Source: Bifidobacterium magnum (GTDB taxonomy: Bacteria > Actinomycetota > Actinomycetes > Actinomycetales > Bifidobacteriaceae). From it: 64,000 nt of DNA. The stretch spans positions 20 to 64,019 of the forward strand of contig NZ_JGZB01000001.1 of assembly GCF_000741255.1 (NCBI RefSeq), given 5' to 3'. A model generated the notes under the pieces. It made no database searches and was not told where the DNA came from. It saw nothing but the letters and a program-made list of their open reading frames with translations. This document shows positions 1 through 13,700 of the stretch, one piece after another. Each line of letters begins with the position of its first letter. Position 1 is the first letter of the stretch. The translations under genes and the position numbers were made by a program.

Positions 1-3
1 TCA

Positions 4-24
4 TGTCTCAAAATGCAGAAGGGG
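4..24. repeat. Half copy of a hairpin repeat (right arm only)
   Basis: The bases TGTCTCAAAATGCAGAAGG match exactly the right arm of the hairpin repeats at 49408-49461 and 50492-50543. The left arm would lie outside the window. Like the other copies it sits just past the end of a gene (trmL). Confidence 0.6.
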
Positions 25-56
25 ATGCCAAAAGTGTAAGAGGCGGATAAGCGTCC

Positions 57-689
57 TCACTCGCCACCCTTGAATCCGAGCTGGCGCCAAGCCTCATAAA
101 TGGCGATCGACGCGCAATTCGTGAGGTTCAGGCTGCGCAGGCTCGGGCGCATGGGCAGGCGTACCTGTTCGGCCACATGCGGGCCGAACATGATGTCGGT
201 CGGATCCGGGATATTGCCCGGTTCCGGCCCGAACAGCAGAATGTCGGTCGGCTTATACTCAATGTCCGTGTACAGCTTCGTGGCGTGCGCGGTGAACGCG
301 ATAATGCGCGAGTTCGGCATCGACTCGACGAGCGAATCGAAATCCGGGTGCAGCACGACATGCGCCATATCATGATAATCGAGGCCCGCGCGGCGCAGCT
401 TCGTGTCCTTCAAATTGAAGCCGAGCGGCTCCACCAAATGCAGAATCGTGCCCGTCACCGCGCACAGGCGGATCGCGGAGCCCGTATTGCCCGGAATACG
501 CGGCGAGTAGTAGCACAAATGCGGCGTGCTCGTCTCCATTTTCGCGGCGTCTTCCGGCTTCATCATCGCGTCGACCACGGAAATCGGGTTGCCGTGAGCG
601 TCGGTCACAAGCTCGTCGGGACCATAATTCGACTTGCGGTAGCCATATTCAAACATTTGCTCAACTTGAGATTCGGGATTGTCGGTCAC
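57..689 (-). CDS. trmL: tRNA (cytidine(34)-2'-O)-methyltransferase, TrmL-type SPOUT enzyme
   Basis: The product (210 aa) methylates the ribose of the wobble base 34 of certain leucine tRNAs using S-adenosylmethionine. The SPOUT core begins near residue 55 (LCYYSPRIPGNTGSAIRLCA, with the family's N-x-G-x-x-R signature). It continues with PLGFNLKDTKLRRAGLDY and the cofactor-knot segments LLFGPEPGNIP and IRLPMRP-type loop (here VRLPMRPSLRSLNLTNCASI). A roughly 50-residue N-terminal extension precedes the core, so the protein is longer than E. coli TrmL (about 157 aa). It is divergent from mutY, sharing a 104-bp intergenic region. Confidence 0.88.
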   Translation of the reverse strand: MTDNPESQVEQMFEYGYRKSNYGPDELVTDAHGNPISVVDAMMKPEDAAKMETSTPHLCYYSPRIPGNTGSAIRLCAVTGTILHLVEPLGFNLKDTKLRRAGLDYHDMAHVVLHPDFDSLVESMPNSRIIAFTAHATKLYTDIEYKPTDILLFGPEPGNIPDPTDIMFGPHVAEQVRLPMRPSLRSLNLTNCASIAIYEAWRQLGFKGGE

Positions 690-793
690 GGAACTTCAGC
701 TTTCTCATTTGGGATGCGTACAATGAGTCATTTACATATGACGTATGGAACAGCCCCAAGAATAATTGGGATGACTGACGGAACGGAACTGCA

Positions 794-1732
794 GTGACTA
801 CGAAAGCCCGATCTCTGACCACGCAACAGGAACATGACATCGACCTCATGCGGGCCGCCGTCGAGCGCGATTTGGCGCTCTGGTGGCACCAGAATGCGCG
901 CGACCTGCCATGGCGCTTCGGCCGCACGAGCCCGTGGGGCGTGCTCGTGTCCGAAGTGATGAGCCAGCAGACGCAGATGAGCCGCGTGGTCGGCTACTGG
1001 GAAGCGTGGATGAACAAGTGGCCCGACGCCACGGCGCTCGCCAAGGCTCCCACGGCCGAGGTGATCGCCGCGTGGGGCAGGCTCGGCTATCCGCGCCGCG
1101 CGTTGCGTTTGCAGGAGTGCGCGGGAGTGGTGAGCGAGCAATACCACGACCAATTGCCGCATGATTACGAAAGCCTTGTGGCGCTTCCGGGCATCGGCGA
1201 CTACACGGCGAGCGCCGTAATGAGCTTCGCATTCGGCGAGCGCGTGGCCGTGATCGACACGAATATCCGGCGCGTGCTGGGCCGCGCGTTCCTCGGCGTC
1301 GAGTCGCTGGGCGGCTCGACCAGTCCTGTCGAGCGCACGCTCGCGTGGCGCGTGCTGCCCGAGGCGGCCGCGCAGTCCGTCGTATGGAACCAGGGCGTGA
1401 TGGAGCTCGGTGCGCTCGTGTGCACGGCGAAACAGCCCGGCTGCGATTCGTGCCCGTTGCGTTCCATGTGCGTATTTTTGGCGGCAGGGCGGCCGGGCCT
1501 CGGGGAACGGCGTACGCGTCCGCGCCAGCGGTTCCAGGGCACGAACCGGCAGGTGCGCGGCATTATTTTGCAGTCGCTGCGTGATCTGCCGGACGGGCAG
1601 AGCGTGGTGACCTACGACAAGTTGCGCGAATTGTGGCCCGACCGTGCGCAGCTCGACTTGTGTATCGATTCGCTGGAACATGACGGCCTTGTTGAAATTG
1701 TGGACGGCCATGCGGTTCGGCTGCCGCAATAA
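794..1732 (+). CDS. mutY: A/G-specific adenine glycosylase MutY
   Basis: MutY removes adenine mispaired with 8-oxoguanine or guanine, starting base excision repair. The 312-aa protein shows the HhH-GPD fold: SEVMSQQTQ carries the catalytic Glu, LPGIGDYTASAV is the helix-hairpin-helix and IDTNIRRVLGR carries the catalytic Asp. The 4Fe-4S ligands CTAKQPGCDSCPLRSMC have the C-x6-C-x2-C-x5-C spacing. The C-terminal part after the cluster is about 90 aa and does not clearly show the full NUDIX-like lesion-recognition domain of E. coli MutY. The GTG start is chosen because it follows an ACGGAAC-type purine stretch; it is not certain. Confidence 0.93.
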   Translation: MTTKARSLTTQQEHDIDLMRAAVERDLALWWHQNARDLPWRFGRTSPWGVLVSEVMSQQTQMSRVVGYWEAWMNKWPDATALAKAPTAEVIAAWGRLGYPRRALRLQECAGVVSEQYHDQLPHDYESLVALPGIGDYTASAVMSFAFGERVAVIDTNIRRVLGRAFLGVESLGGSTSPVERTLAWRVLPEAAAQSVVWNQGVMELGALVCTAKQPGCDSCPLRSMCVFLAAGRPGLGERRTRPRQRFQGTNRQVRGIILQSLRDLPDGQSVVTYDKLRELWPDRAQLDLCIDSLEHDGLVEIVDGHAVRLPQ

Positions 1733-1830
1733 TAAGCTGGCGCAATAACTGGGCGGTGTGCGCGGCGGCGAGTACGGTTATGCTGGACTTAGTCAAATAG
1801 TGCTGTCACGTTGCGTAAAGGTTGCGATAT

Positions 1831-2598
1831 ATGGTCACCAGGAAGACGAATCGTTCCGCGGCTTCTTCCGCGTCACCAAAGGCGGGGAAGAAACGTACCG
1901 CCGTCCGTGGCGGTGGAAAATCGCAACTCCGGGGGCGCGGCGGCCGTCCGTCGACCTCGCAGCGTACGGGAAAACCGCAACCGAAGGGCGCCAAGAAGCG
2001 CCTTTCCGCCGCGCAGCGCAACAAGCGTGCGATGTTCATGCGCCGGCGCATCATGCTTATTCTTGCGGCGCTTGTCGCCATTTTCTGCGTGTTCAGCCTG
2101 ATCCGCGGATTCATCATGATCGGCCAGAACATTGCGGCCGGCGACACGTCCTCTTCGCGTTCAGCCGTGCCGCAGCCCAAGGCCACGAGCAAAGTGCCGA
2201 TGTGCGGCAAGGATGACATCGACCTGACGCTTACGCCGAACACGACCACGGTGGGCGTGGGCGGATCGGTGACGTTCACCGCGAAAATCACGTATGTGGG
2301 CAATAGTGCGGAAGGCTGCTTTGTGGACGGCGAGGACGACAACCGCGTGCTGACGATCACGTCTGGCAACAACACGGTGTGGCGTTCGGACGCCTGCCCG
2401 TCCACGTACCGGCCGCTACTCGTTTATAAAGGCGGCGACGACGAGCAGAAAATCGTATGGAACACGAACGCGAGCGGCGACGAGTGCGTGGCCGACGCCG
2501 ACCTTCCCCACGTGCAGGCCGGCACGTATGTGGCCAAGCTTGTATTGAAAGACGACGATACGGTAGTCAGCGACCCTGTTTCGATCACCGTGCAGTAA
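1831..2598 (+). CDS. Hypothetical single-pass membrane protein with basic N-terminus
   Basis: About 255 aa with no family I can name. Residues 1-70 are very rich in Lys, Arg, Ser and Gly and should be cytoplasmic. One hydrophobic segment (RIMLILAALVAIFCVFSLI) follows near residue 75. The rest is an extracytoplasmic domain with four Cys residues (KVPMCGKDD, EGCFVDG, SDACPSTY, GDECVADAD) that could form two disulfides. Its beta-rich pattern (DLTLTPNTTTVGVGGSVTFTA; AGTYVAKLVLKDDDTVV) resembles an Ig-like domain. ATG at 1831 is preferred over an in-frame TTG at 1822 because AAAGG lies nine bases upstream. It precedes rpoB in the same orientation but 280 bp away. Confidence 0.7.
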   Translation: MVTRKTNRSAASSASPKAGKKRTAVRGGGKSQLRGRGGRPSTSQRTGKPQPKGAKKRLSAAQRNKRAMFMRRRIMLILAALVAIFCVFSLIRGFIMIGQNIAAGDTSSSRSAVPQPKATSKVPMCGKDDIDLTLTPNTTTVGVGGSVTFTAKITYVGNSAEGCFVDGEDDNRVLTITSGNNTVWRSDACPSTYRPLLVYKGGDDEQKIVWNTNASGDECVADADLPHVQAGTYVAKLVLKDDDTVVSDPVSITVQ

Positions 2599-2728
2599 CT
2601 GGCGGACCATTGATCGGGGGAGTGGTGAACAATCGTCGATTGATCATCTATTAATGGAACGTTTCCGGCAAATGAAACGGACAAGCATAACACGCCGAAG
2701 TCGTTTTTGTCTTGAGACACGCCGAAAA

Positions 2729-2758
2729 TTGTGGTAAATTATTGATTTTGCGTATATG
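2729..2758 (+). promoter_or_regulatory. Candidate promoter of the rpoBC operon
   Basis: TTGTGG at 2729-2734 and TATATG at 2753-2758 are separated by 18 bases in the AT-rich part of the 280-bp gap before rpoB. The fit to the sigma-70 consensus is moderate. It would give a 5' leader of roughly 110 bases. Confidence 0.35.
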
Positions 2759-2878
2759 CATGTCATATGGCGGGCATGCTGACAACGGTAAAGCGCCCGC
2801 GTAGGCATATAGCGGCCGGCTCTCGCGCTTTGCACTGAATCACCAGCATACTAATAAGAGAGCGATAAGGAACGTCCA

Positions 2879-5800
2879 TTGGCTGAAACTGAAGCTACGA
2901 CGAATACCACTGAAGTCATCGCACGCGCCGACCAGCACGATATCGATTTGCGTCTCGCAACTGATCGTGTGAATTTCGGCTCCATTCGCGAACCTATCGA
3001 TGTGCCATACCTGTTGGGTGTACAGACCGACAGCTTTGACTGGCTCATCGGCAACGAACGCTGGGAGAAGCGCGTAGAAGAGGACGAGAAGAACGGCACC
3101 CATACCGTCAACCACATGTCCGGCCTCGCGGAAGTCTTCCAGGAAATCTCCCCGATCGAGAACTTTGCCCAGACCATGAGCCTGACATTCTCCGATCCCT
3201 ACTTTGAAGAACCGCGCCACACGGTCCAGGAATGCAAGGAAAAGGATTACACCTACTCGGCGCCGCTGTATGTGAACGCCGAATTTGAAAACGGCGAGAC
3301 TGGCGAAATCAAGTCCCAGACCGTCTTCATGGGCGACTTCCCGCTGCAGACCCCGCACGGCACGTTCATCATCGGCGGCACCGAGCGAGTCATCGTCTCC
3401 CAGCTCGTGCGCTCCCCGGGCGTGTACTTCGACCGCACGCAGGACCGTTCTTCCGACAAGGAAGTCTTCGGCGCCAAGATCATCCCGAGCCGCGGCGCAT
3501 GGCTCGAATTCGAAATCGACAAGCGCGACTTCCTCGGCGTGCGCGTGGACCGCAAGCGCAAGCAGTCCGCCATCGTGTTCCTCATGGCCATCGGCATGAC
3601 GAAGTCTGAGATCGCCCAAGCCTTCGAAGGCTACCCGCTCGTGCTCGACGCGCTTGAGAAGGAAACGATCGATTCCCAGGAAGCGGCGCTTACGGACCTG
3701 TACCGCAAGATCCGCCCGGCCGACACGGCCACCCCGGAAGCGGGCCGCAACCTGCTCGACTCCTTCTACTTCAACACGAAGCGTTACGACCTGGCTCGCG
3801 TTGGCCGCTACAAGATCAACCGCAAGCTCGGCCTCGAGAAGGACTACAACGACCGCAGCCTGAGCCGCGAAGACATCGTGACGACGCTCAAGTACCTCGT
3901 CGCGCTGCACGACGGCGCTTCCACGTTCCCGGGCATGCGCGACGGCGAACCCGTCGAGCTGCGCATTGACGTGGACGACATCGACCACTTCGGCAACCGC
4001 CGTATCCGCCAGGTCGGCGAACTCGTGCAGAACCAGCTGCGCACGGGCCTGAGCCGCATGGAACGCGTGGTGCGCGAACGCATGACGACGCAGGACGCCG
4101 AAGCCATCACGCCGCAGTCGCTGATCAACATCCGCCCTGTGAACGCCACGATCAAGGAGTTCTTCGGAACGTCCCAGCTTTCGCAGTTCATGGACCAGAA
4201 CAACCCGCTGGCCGGCGTGACGAACAAGCGCCGTCTGTCCGCACTGGGCCCCGGCGGCCTGTCGCGCGACCGCGCGTCCATGGAAGTGCGAGACGTGCAC
4301 CCGTCCCACTACGGCCGCATGTGCCCGATCGAATCCCCTGAAGGCCCGAACATCGGTCTGATCGGCTCGCTCGCAACCTTCGGCCGCATCAACCCGTTCG
4401 GCTTCATTGAGACGCCGTACCGCCGCGTGGTCAACGGCCACGTGACCAACGACGTGGTCTACATGACGGCCGACCAGGAAGCCGAGCACGTGATCGCGCA
4501 GGCCAACCAGGAGCTCGACGACAACGGCAACTTCACCGCCAAGGAAGCCCTGGTGCGTGACGCCGCCGGCGAAGCGGAAGATGTCCCCGTGGAAATGGTG
4601 GACATGATGGACGTGTCCCCGCGCCAGATGGTGTCCGTGGGCGCTTCCCTCATTCCGTTCCTCGAGCACGACGAGGGCCACCGAGCGCTCATGGGTACGA
4701 ACATGCAGCGCCAGGCCGTCCCGCTGATCAAGTCCGAGCGTCCGCTCGTGGGCACCGGCGCCGAATGGCGCGCCGCCCGCGATTCCGGCGACGTGATCCT
4801 GGCCAAGAAGCCGGGCGTTGTGACCTACGTGTCCGCCGACATGATCCGCGTCATGAACGACGATGGCACCGAGAGCTCTTACAAGCTCGCGAAGTTCCAG
4901 CGTTCCAACCAGACGACCTGCTACAACCAGGTTTCGCTCATCCACGACGGCGAACGCGTGGAAGCCGGCACGGTTCTGGCCGACGGCCCGGCAACGGAAC
5001 AGGGCGAAATGGCTCTGGGCAAGAACCTGCTCGTCGCCTTCATGCCTTGGAACGGCTACAACTACGAGGACGCCGTGATCATTTCCCAGCGCCTCGTCCA
5101 GGACGATACGCTGTCTTCGATCCACATCGAGGAGTACGAGATCGACGCCCGTGAAACGAAGCTGGGCGCCGAAGAGATCACGCGCGACCTGCCGAACGTG
5201 GGCGAAGACGCCGTGGCCAACCTCGACGAGCGCGGCATCATCCGCATCGGCGCCGAGGTCGAAGCCGGCGACATCCTTGTGGGCAAGGTGACGCCGAAGG
5301 GCGAAACCGAGCTGACTCCGGAAGAGCGCCTGCTGCGCGCCATCTTCGGCGAGAAGAGCCGCGAAGTGCGCGACACCTCGCTGCGTGTGCCTCACGGCGA
5401 GACCGGTACGGTTATCGCGGTCAAGGAAATCACGCGCGAAGACGCTGAAGAGGACGGCGACGAGCTGCCCAACGGCGTCAACCAGATGATCCGCGTCTAC
5501 ATCGCCCAGCACCGCAAGATCACGCAGGGCGACAAGCTCTCGGGCCGCCACGGCAACAAGGGTGTTATTTCCCGCATCCTGCCTGAAGAGGACATGCCGT
5601 TCCTCGCGGACGGCACCCCGGTCGACATCATGTTGAACCCGTTGGGTGTGCCTTCGCGAATGAACCTGGGCCAGGTGCTCGAACTGCACCTCGGCTGGGT
5701 CGCTCACCAGGGCTGGGACATCTCGCTGGATCCGGACCTCGAGGCCGAATGGAAGAAGTACGTGCCGAAGGGCGCCGAAAAGGCCGAGCCGGGCACGCCG

Positions 5801-6439
5801 GTGGCCACGCCGGTGTTCGACGGTGTGCGCCAGGACACGCTCAAGGGCCTGCTGTCCACGACGCTCGCGGACCGCGACGGCAACAAGCTCGTCGGCTCCA
5901 ACGGCAAGGCGACGCTGTTCGACGGCCGTACGGGCGAACCGTACCCGAAGCCGATTTCCGTTGGCTACATGTACATGCTGAAGCTGCACCACCTCGTGGA
6001 CGACAAGATTCACGCGCGTTCCACGGGTCCGTACTCGATGATTACGCAGCAGCCTCTGGGCGGCAAGGCCCAGTTCGGCGGCCAGCGTTTCGGCGAGATG
6101 GAAGTGTGGGCCCTCGAGGCCTACGGTGCCGCTTACACGCTGCACGAAATGATGACGACCAAGTCCGATGACGTGGACGGCCGCGTGCGTGCATACGGCG
6201 CCATCGTCAAGGGCGAGAACCTGCCGCCGGCAGGCATCCCGGAGTCGTTCAAGGTGCTGCTCAAGGAAATGCAGTCGCTGTCCTTGAACGTCGAGGTGCT
6301 CAACGCCGAAGGCGTGGCCATCGACATGAAGGAAGAGGACGACGATCCTGTTTCCCGTTCCAACGATTTGGGCTTCAACATTGGAGCGCGTCCGAATTCC
6401 AGGGCCGACCAGGTTATGGACGAACCGGAATACAAGTAA
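2879..6439 (+). CDS. rpoB: DNA-directed RNA polymerase beta subunit
   Basis: This 1186-aa subunit forms part of the RNA polymerase active centre and the rifamycin pocket. Diagnostic segments include the fork region [16 protein letters not shown], the rifampicin region (about residues 430-456, [13 protein letters not shown] then [17 protein letters not shown]), [16 protein letters not shown], and near the C-terminus [19 protein letters not shown]. The start is TTG at 2879 behind GATAAGGA; no better in-frame start exists. Residue 449 is Asn (codon AAC at 4223) where E. coli has His526 and most bacteria keep His. rpoC follows after 46 bp, as in the usual rpoBC operon. Confidence 0.98.
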   Translation: MAETEATTNTTEVIARADQHDIDLRLATDRVNFGSIREPIDVPYLLGVQTDSFDWLIGNERWEKRVEEDEKNGTHTVNHMSGLAEVFQEISPIENFAQTMSLTFSDPYFEEPRHTVQECKEKDYTYSAPLYVNAEFENGETGEIKSQTVFMGDFPLQTPHGTFIIGGTERVIVSQLVRSPGVYFDRTQDRSSDKEVFGAKIIPSRGAWLEFEIDKRDFLGVRVDRKRKQSAIVFLMAIGMTKSEIAQAFEGYPLVLDALEKETIDSQEAALTDLYRKIRPADTATPEAGRNLLDSFYFNTKRYDLARVGRYKINRKLGLEKDYNDRSLSREDIVTTLKYLVALHDGASTFPGMRDGEPVELRIDVDDIDHFGNRRIRQVGELVQNQLRTGLSRMERVVRERMTTQDAEAITPQSLINIRPVNATIKEFFGTSQLSQFMDQNNPLAGVTNKRRLSALGPGGLSRDRASMEVRDVHPSHYGRMCPIESPEGPNIGLIGSLATFGRINPFGFIETPYRRVVNGHVTNDVVYMTADQEAEHVIAQANQELDDNGNFTAKEALVRDAAGEAEDVPVEMVDMMDVSPRQMVSVGASLIPFLEHDEGHRALMGTNMQRQAVPLIKSERPLVGTGAEWRAARDSGDVILAKKPGVVTYVSADMIRVMNDDGTESSYKLAKFQRSNQTTCYNQVSLIHDGERVEAGTVLADGPATEQGEMALGKNLLVAFMPWNGYNYEDAVIISQRLVQDDTLSSIHIEEYEIDARETKLGAEEITRDLPNVGEDAVANLDERGIIRIGAEVEAGDILVGKVTPKGETELTPEERLLRAIFGEKSREVRDTSLRVPHGETGTVIAVKEITREDAEEDGDELPNGVNQMIRVYIAQHRKITQGDKLSGRHGNKGVISRILPEEDMPFLADGTPVDIMLNPLGVPSRMNLGQVLELHLGWVAHQGWDISLDPDLEAEWKKYVPKGAEKAEPGTPVATPVFDGVRQDTLKGLLSTTLADRDGNKLVGSNGKATLFDGRTGEPYPKPISVGYMYMLKLHHLVDDKIHARSTGPYSMITQQPLGGKAQFGGQRFGEMEVWALEAYGAAYTLHEMMTTKSDDVDGRVRAYGAIVKGENLPPAGIPESFKVLLKEMQSLSLNVEVLNAEGVAIDMKEEDDDPVSRSNDLGFNIGARPNSRADQVMDEPEYK

Positions 6440-6485
6440 GTCAAGTACGACCATAAGAAACGTTTCGAAAGACAGGATTTAAAGA

Positions 6486-10517
<4,032 letters not shown>

Positions 10518-10536
10518 TCCGCTCAGATGATCGGAC

Positions 10537-10560
10537 GCCGGCATCCGCTGTGATGCCGGC
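10537..10560 (+). other. GC-rich hairpin in the rpoC 3' UTR
   Basis: GCCGGCATC and GATGCCGGC form a perfect 9-bp stem with a 6-base loop. No T-run follows, so it is probably a 3'-end stability or processing structure ahead of the true terminator at 10601. Confidence 0.5.
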
Positions 10561-10600
10561 CCCGGTCTCGGATAGCCTCACGTAGGCTCATCTCAATCGG

Positions 10601-10630
10601 CCCCGTCACGAAAGTGGCGGGGTCTTTTTA
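10601..10630 (+). terminator. Factor-independent terminator of rpoBC
   Basis: CCCCGTCAC pairs with GTGGCGGGG around a GAAA tetraloop and is followed by TCTTTTTAT. This is a textbook intrinsic terminator after rpoC. Confidence 0.9.
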
Positions 10631-10735
10631 TATATATTTCTTGATTCGAGAGTGATACATTCCGCACTTGCCGCCTCCGATCGAGTAGGCTGGCAGTGGT
10701 TTTCGATTACGGTACGGCGGACGAAGGGAACGGAC

Positions 10736-13700
10736 GTGACTGAATCCGGAATAAACGAACTTTTGACGGACATATTGGACGCGGCGCCCGCGCAACGTGG
10801 CGCTGCGGGGAACACGGTACTGATTACGGGCGCGCCTGCGTCAGGGAAAAGTGAAGCCGCGTTCCGTGCGCTTGTGGCGTGCGTGAAACGGTTCGGAGAA
10901 TCGAACGTGGTCATGACCGTCGCCAACCGTCAGCTGGCCGACCAATATTCCGACCGCCTGATCCGCGAACTCGGTTCCGTCAGCCAGGCGAGGCCCGTCA
11001 CCACACTGAATGCCGTCGCGTTCCGCATGCTGTCCGACTATGGCAATCTGGCCGGCAAAAAGCCGCCGCGACTGCTGAACGGCGCCGAACAGGACGCGCT
11101 GATCCGGCAAGTGCTCGCCGTGCACGTGCAGCACGCGATGACGGGCGATTTGTGTGCGACTTGCGAGCTGCTGCGCGAATATTTCGCCACCGACACGTGG
11201 GCCGGCATTGTGCGTGAACAGGACGATTCCGGATTGACGGGAGAGACGGTCCAACTGTCGGCCACTACGGAAACGCTGCTCACGCAAGGCATGAACGAAG
11301 CGTTCGTCATGCAGCTTCGCGACATGATCGCGCGCATGAACGAACTCGATGCCACGAACCCTTACGAATATTTGGAGGCCACGGAAAACGCGGGGTTGCG
11401 CGGTGAACGCCTGCGCATCCAATGGAAACTTGCGTTCGCATTGCGCAAGGAATACGACGAGCGCATCGCTGTCACGTATCCCGACGAATACCGGCTCGAT
11501 TCGTCGCGTCTGCTCGCGTCGGCCGCGCATGTGGTCGACCGTGTGCCGCATTTGCCAAACGCGCTTGTCGTGGACGACGTGCAGGACGTGACGCTGTCGG
11601 GATTCATGTTGCTGCGCACGCTGCACCATGCCGGTGTACAGATCGTGTGCACGGGCAACGCCGACGAGTCGGTGCAAACGTTCCGCGGCTCATACCCCGA
11701 GTATGTGCTCAACCATGTGGTGGGGGAGCTCGGCGCCAAAGTGGTGGAAGTGGCGCCAAAGAGCGCGGCGCAAAGTGATGGTGGACAGGCCGTTGGTGAC
11801 GGGGCATCGATGCTTGAAACCGTGGAAAGCCGCGTGAGCCTGTCGATCACCTCGCCCGAAGAGACGGTGGACGCCGCGATTCCCAAGCGCGCGGGCAAGC
11901 TGCCCGTGGTGCCGGGCTCGTGGCCGATCGAAACGCTGGCCGCGGACGACGCGCGGCGCGGCGATGGCAGTGTGCGCACAAGCCAGTTCAAGTCGGCGCG
12001 CGAAGAACTCGACACCGTGGTCTGGCAGATCAAAACGCAGCATTTGGCCGGACCGGAAGCATTGCGCGACTGGAACGCGATGGCCGTGATCATGCACGAC
12101 AACGATGCGATCCGCGCGCTTGGCGAACGCCTGCGCGCGGACGGCGTTCCCGTACGCTATTCCTCGGTGACCAAACCGCTCAAGGACGAACCGTTCGTAC
12201 AGGGCTTGTTCAGCCTCATCGAGCTCGCCCAATTGCGCAACGCCCCGCACGAGTCGCGCGATCCGCGCGAGCTGGCCGGCTACGTGCGCAAGCGCGTGGA
12301 ACAGTTGGCCGCGAGCCCGCTCGTGGCGGCCAATGCGCGGCCGCTGCAATTGCATGCGATCGACGCCGCCATGGACGCGCTCGGTTCGCTTGCGCAAGTG
12401 TTGGAACGGCCGGGGGAGCCCAGGGTGCTGCCGCAAGAGCCAGAAGCGGAGCAAGAAGCGCCGGAAGCGCCAGACGCCCGGCCGCAGGAATCTGCCGAGC
12501 ATGCGGACGACCCAGACGCCCCGCAAGCCGCCGCCACATTGCCCGCGATCATCGAGCAGTGGAACACGCTGCAGGCCGCGCTGCTGCGCGACCAGCCGCA
12601 AGACGGTCCCGTCATCATCGACATGTCGGGCGCACATGACCCGGCCAGCAGATCGTTGCCGTTCGGCCGTGACGCGATGCTCATCCTGCTCGCCTGCTCG
12701 GGCGGCACCGACATTCTAGACGCCGTGAACGCCGTCTATGGCGCCGACGCGGCCGAAGACAATCCGCAGATGCGCGCCTTCGTACACCTGTGGAGCCTCG
12801 TGGACGAGCTGGCCGCGCGCTTGCGGGCGTTGCGCGCCCCGCAGCCGCAGTTCGCGCTTATGGACGCGTGGGAAGTGTGCGCGGTAGCTGAAGATTGGCA
12901 AACGCAGGCGCTGCTCAACACACAGGCCGGCCGCGACGCCAACGACCGTCTCGACACGGCCATGCGCCTGTTCGAATACGCACAAGGCGCCGACCAGTCG
13001 GGCACGATCACCACCTTCATCGATCACGTGCGCCAACTGCAAATCGAAGCCGATTCGCTTGCGAAAACCGCGCCCATCGACTCGGCCGTCACGCTCACCA
13101 CGCCCGCCGGCGCCGCGGGACGCCACTGGCCCGTTGTCTGGCTGCCCGGCGTGCAACAAGGCGTGTGGCCGAATCTTGTGCCGCGCAACACGATGTTTGG
13201 CGGCGAAGACCTCGTGGACGTGCAACTGTATGGCACGTTGGACGAGCAGCGTGAAGCGCAGCGCGGCGTCAGCGACCTCAAATTGCGTGAAGTGCTGGCC
13301 GGCGAGCAGAAAAGCTTCCTTGTGGCGCTTACCAGGGCCGAGGCGGACGTGCGCGTCAGCGCCGTGATCAACGACGAGGAAGCCCCTTCGGACTTCCTCT
13401 ACACATACTTGCCCGAATGGTACAACCGCGCGCGCGACGGCGAACCCGAAACGCGCGTGTACTGGACCGACAACGCCGTGCCCGAAACCGCGCAAGCGCA
13501 GCCCGACTCCAATGGCAACAGCGAACTGGACGCGGTGCTCGCCGACACCACGCTGAATGCGGACATGCGCGGCCTTGTGGCGTTGGCGCGAGAAATCATC
13601 ACGACGCGCGATCCCGGCGCCCCCGAATACGAGGATGCGCTCGATACGCTCGCACTGCTCGCCGACCATGGCGTTGCCGCCGCGGATCCATCCACGTGGC

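Noticed and set aside
2840-6454. 1204-codon open frame antisense to rpoB (and a 1367-codon one antisense to rpoC at 6441-10544)
   Set aside because: Produced by strong G/C third-position bias of the real genes. The translations are rich in His, Arg and Val with no family motifs.
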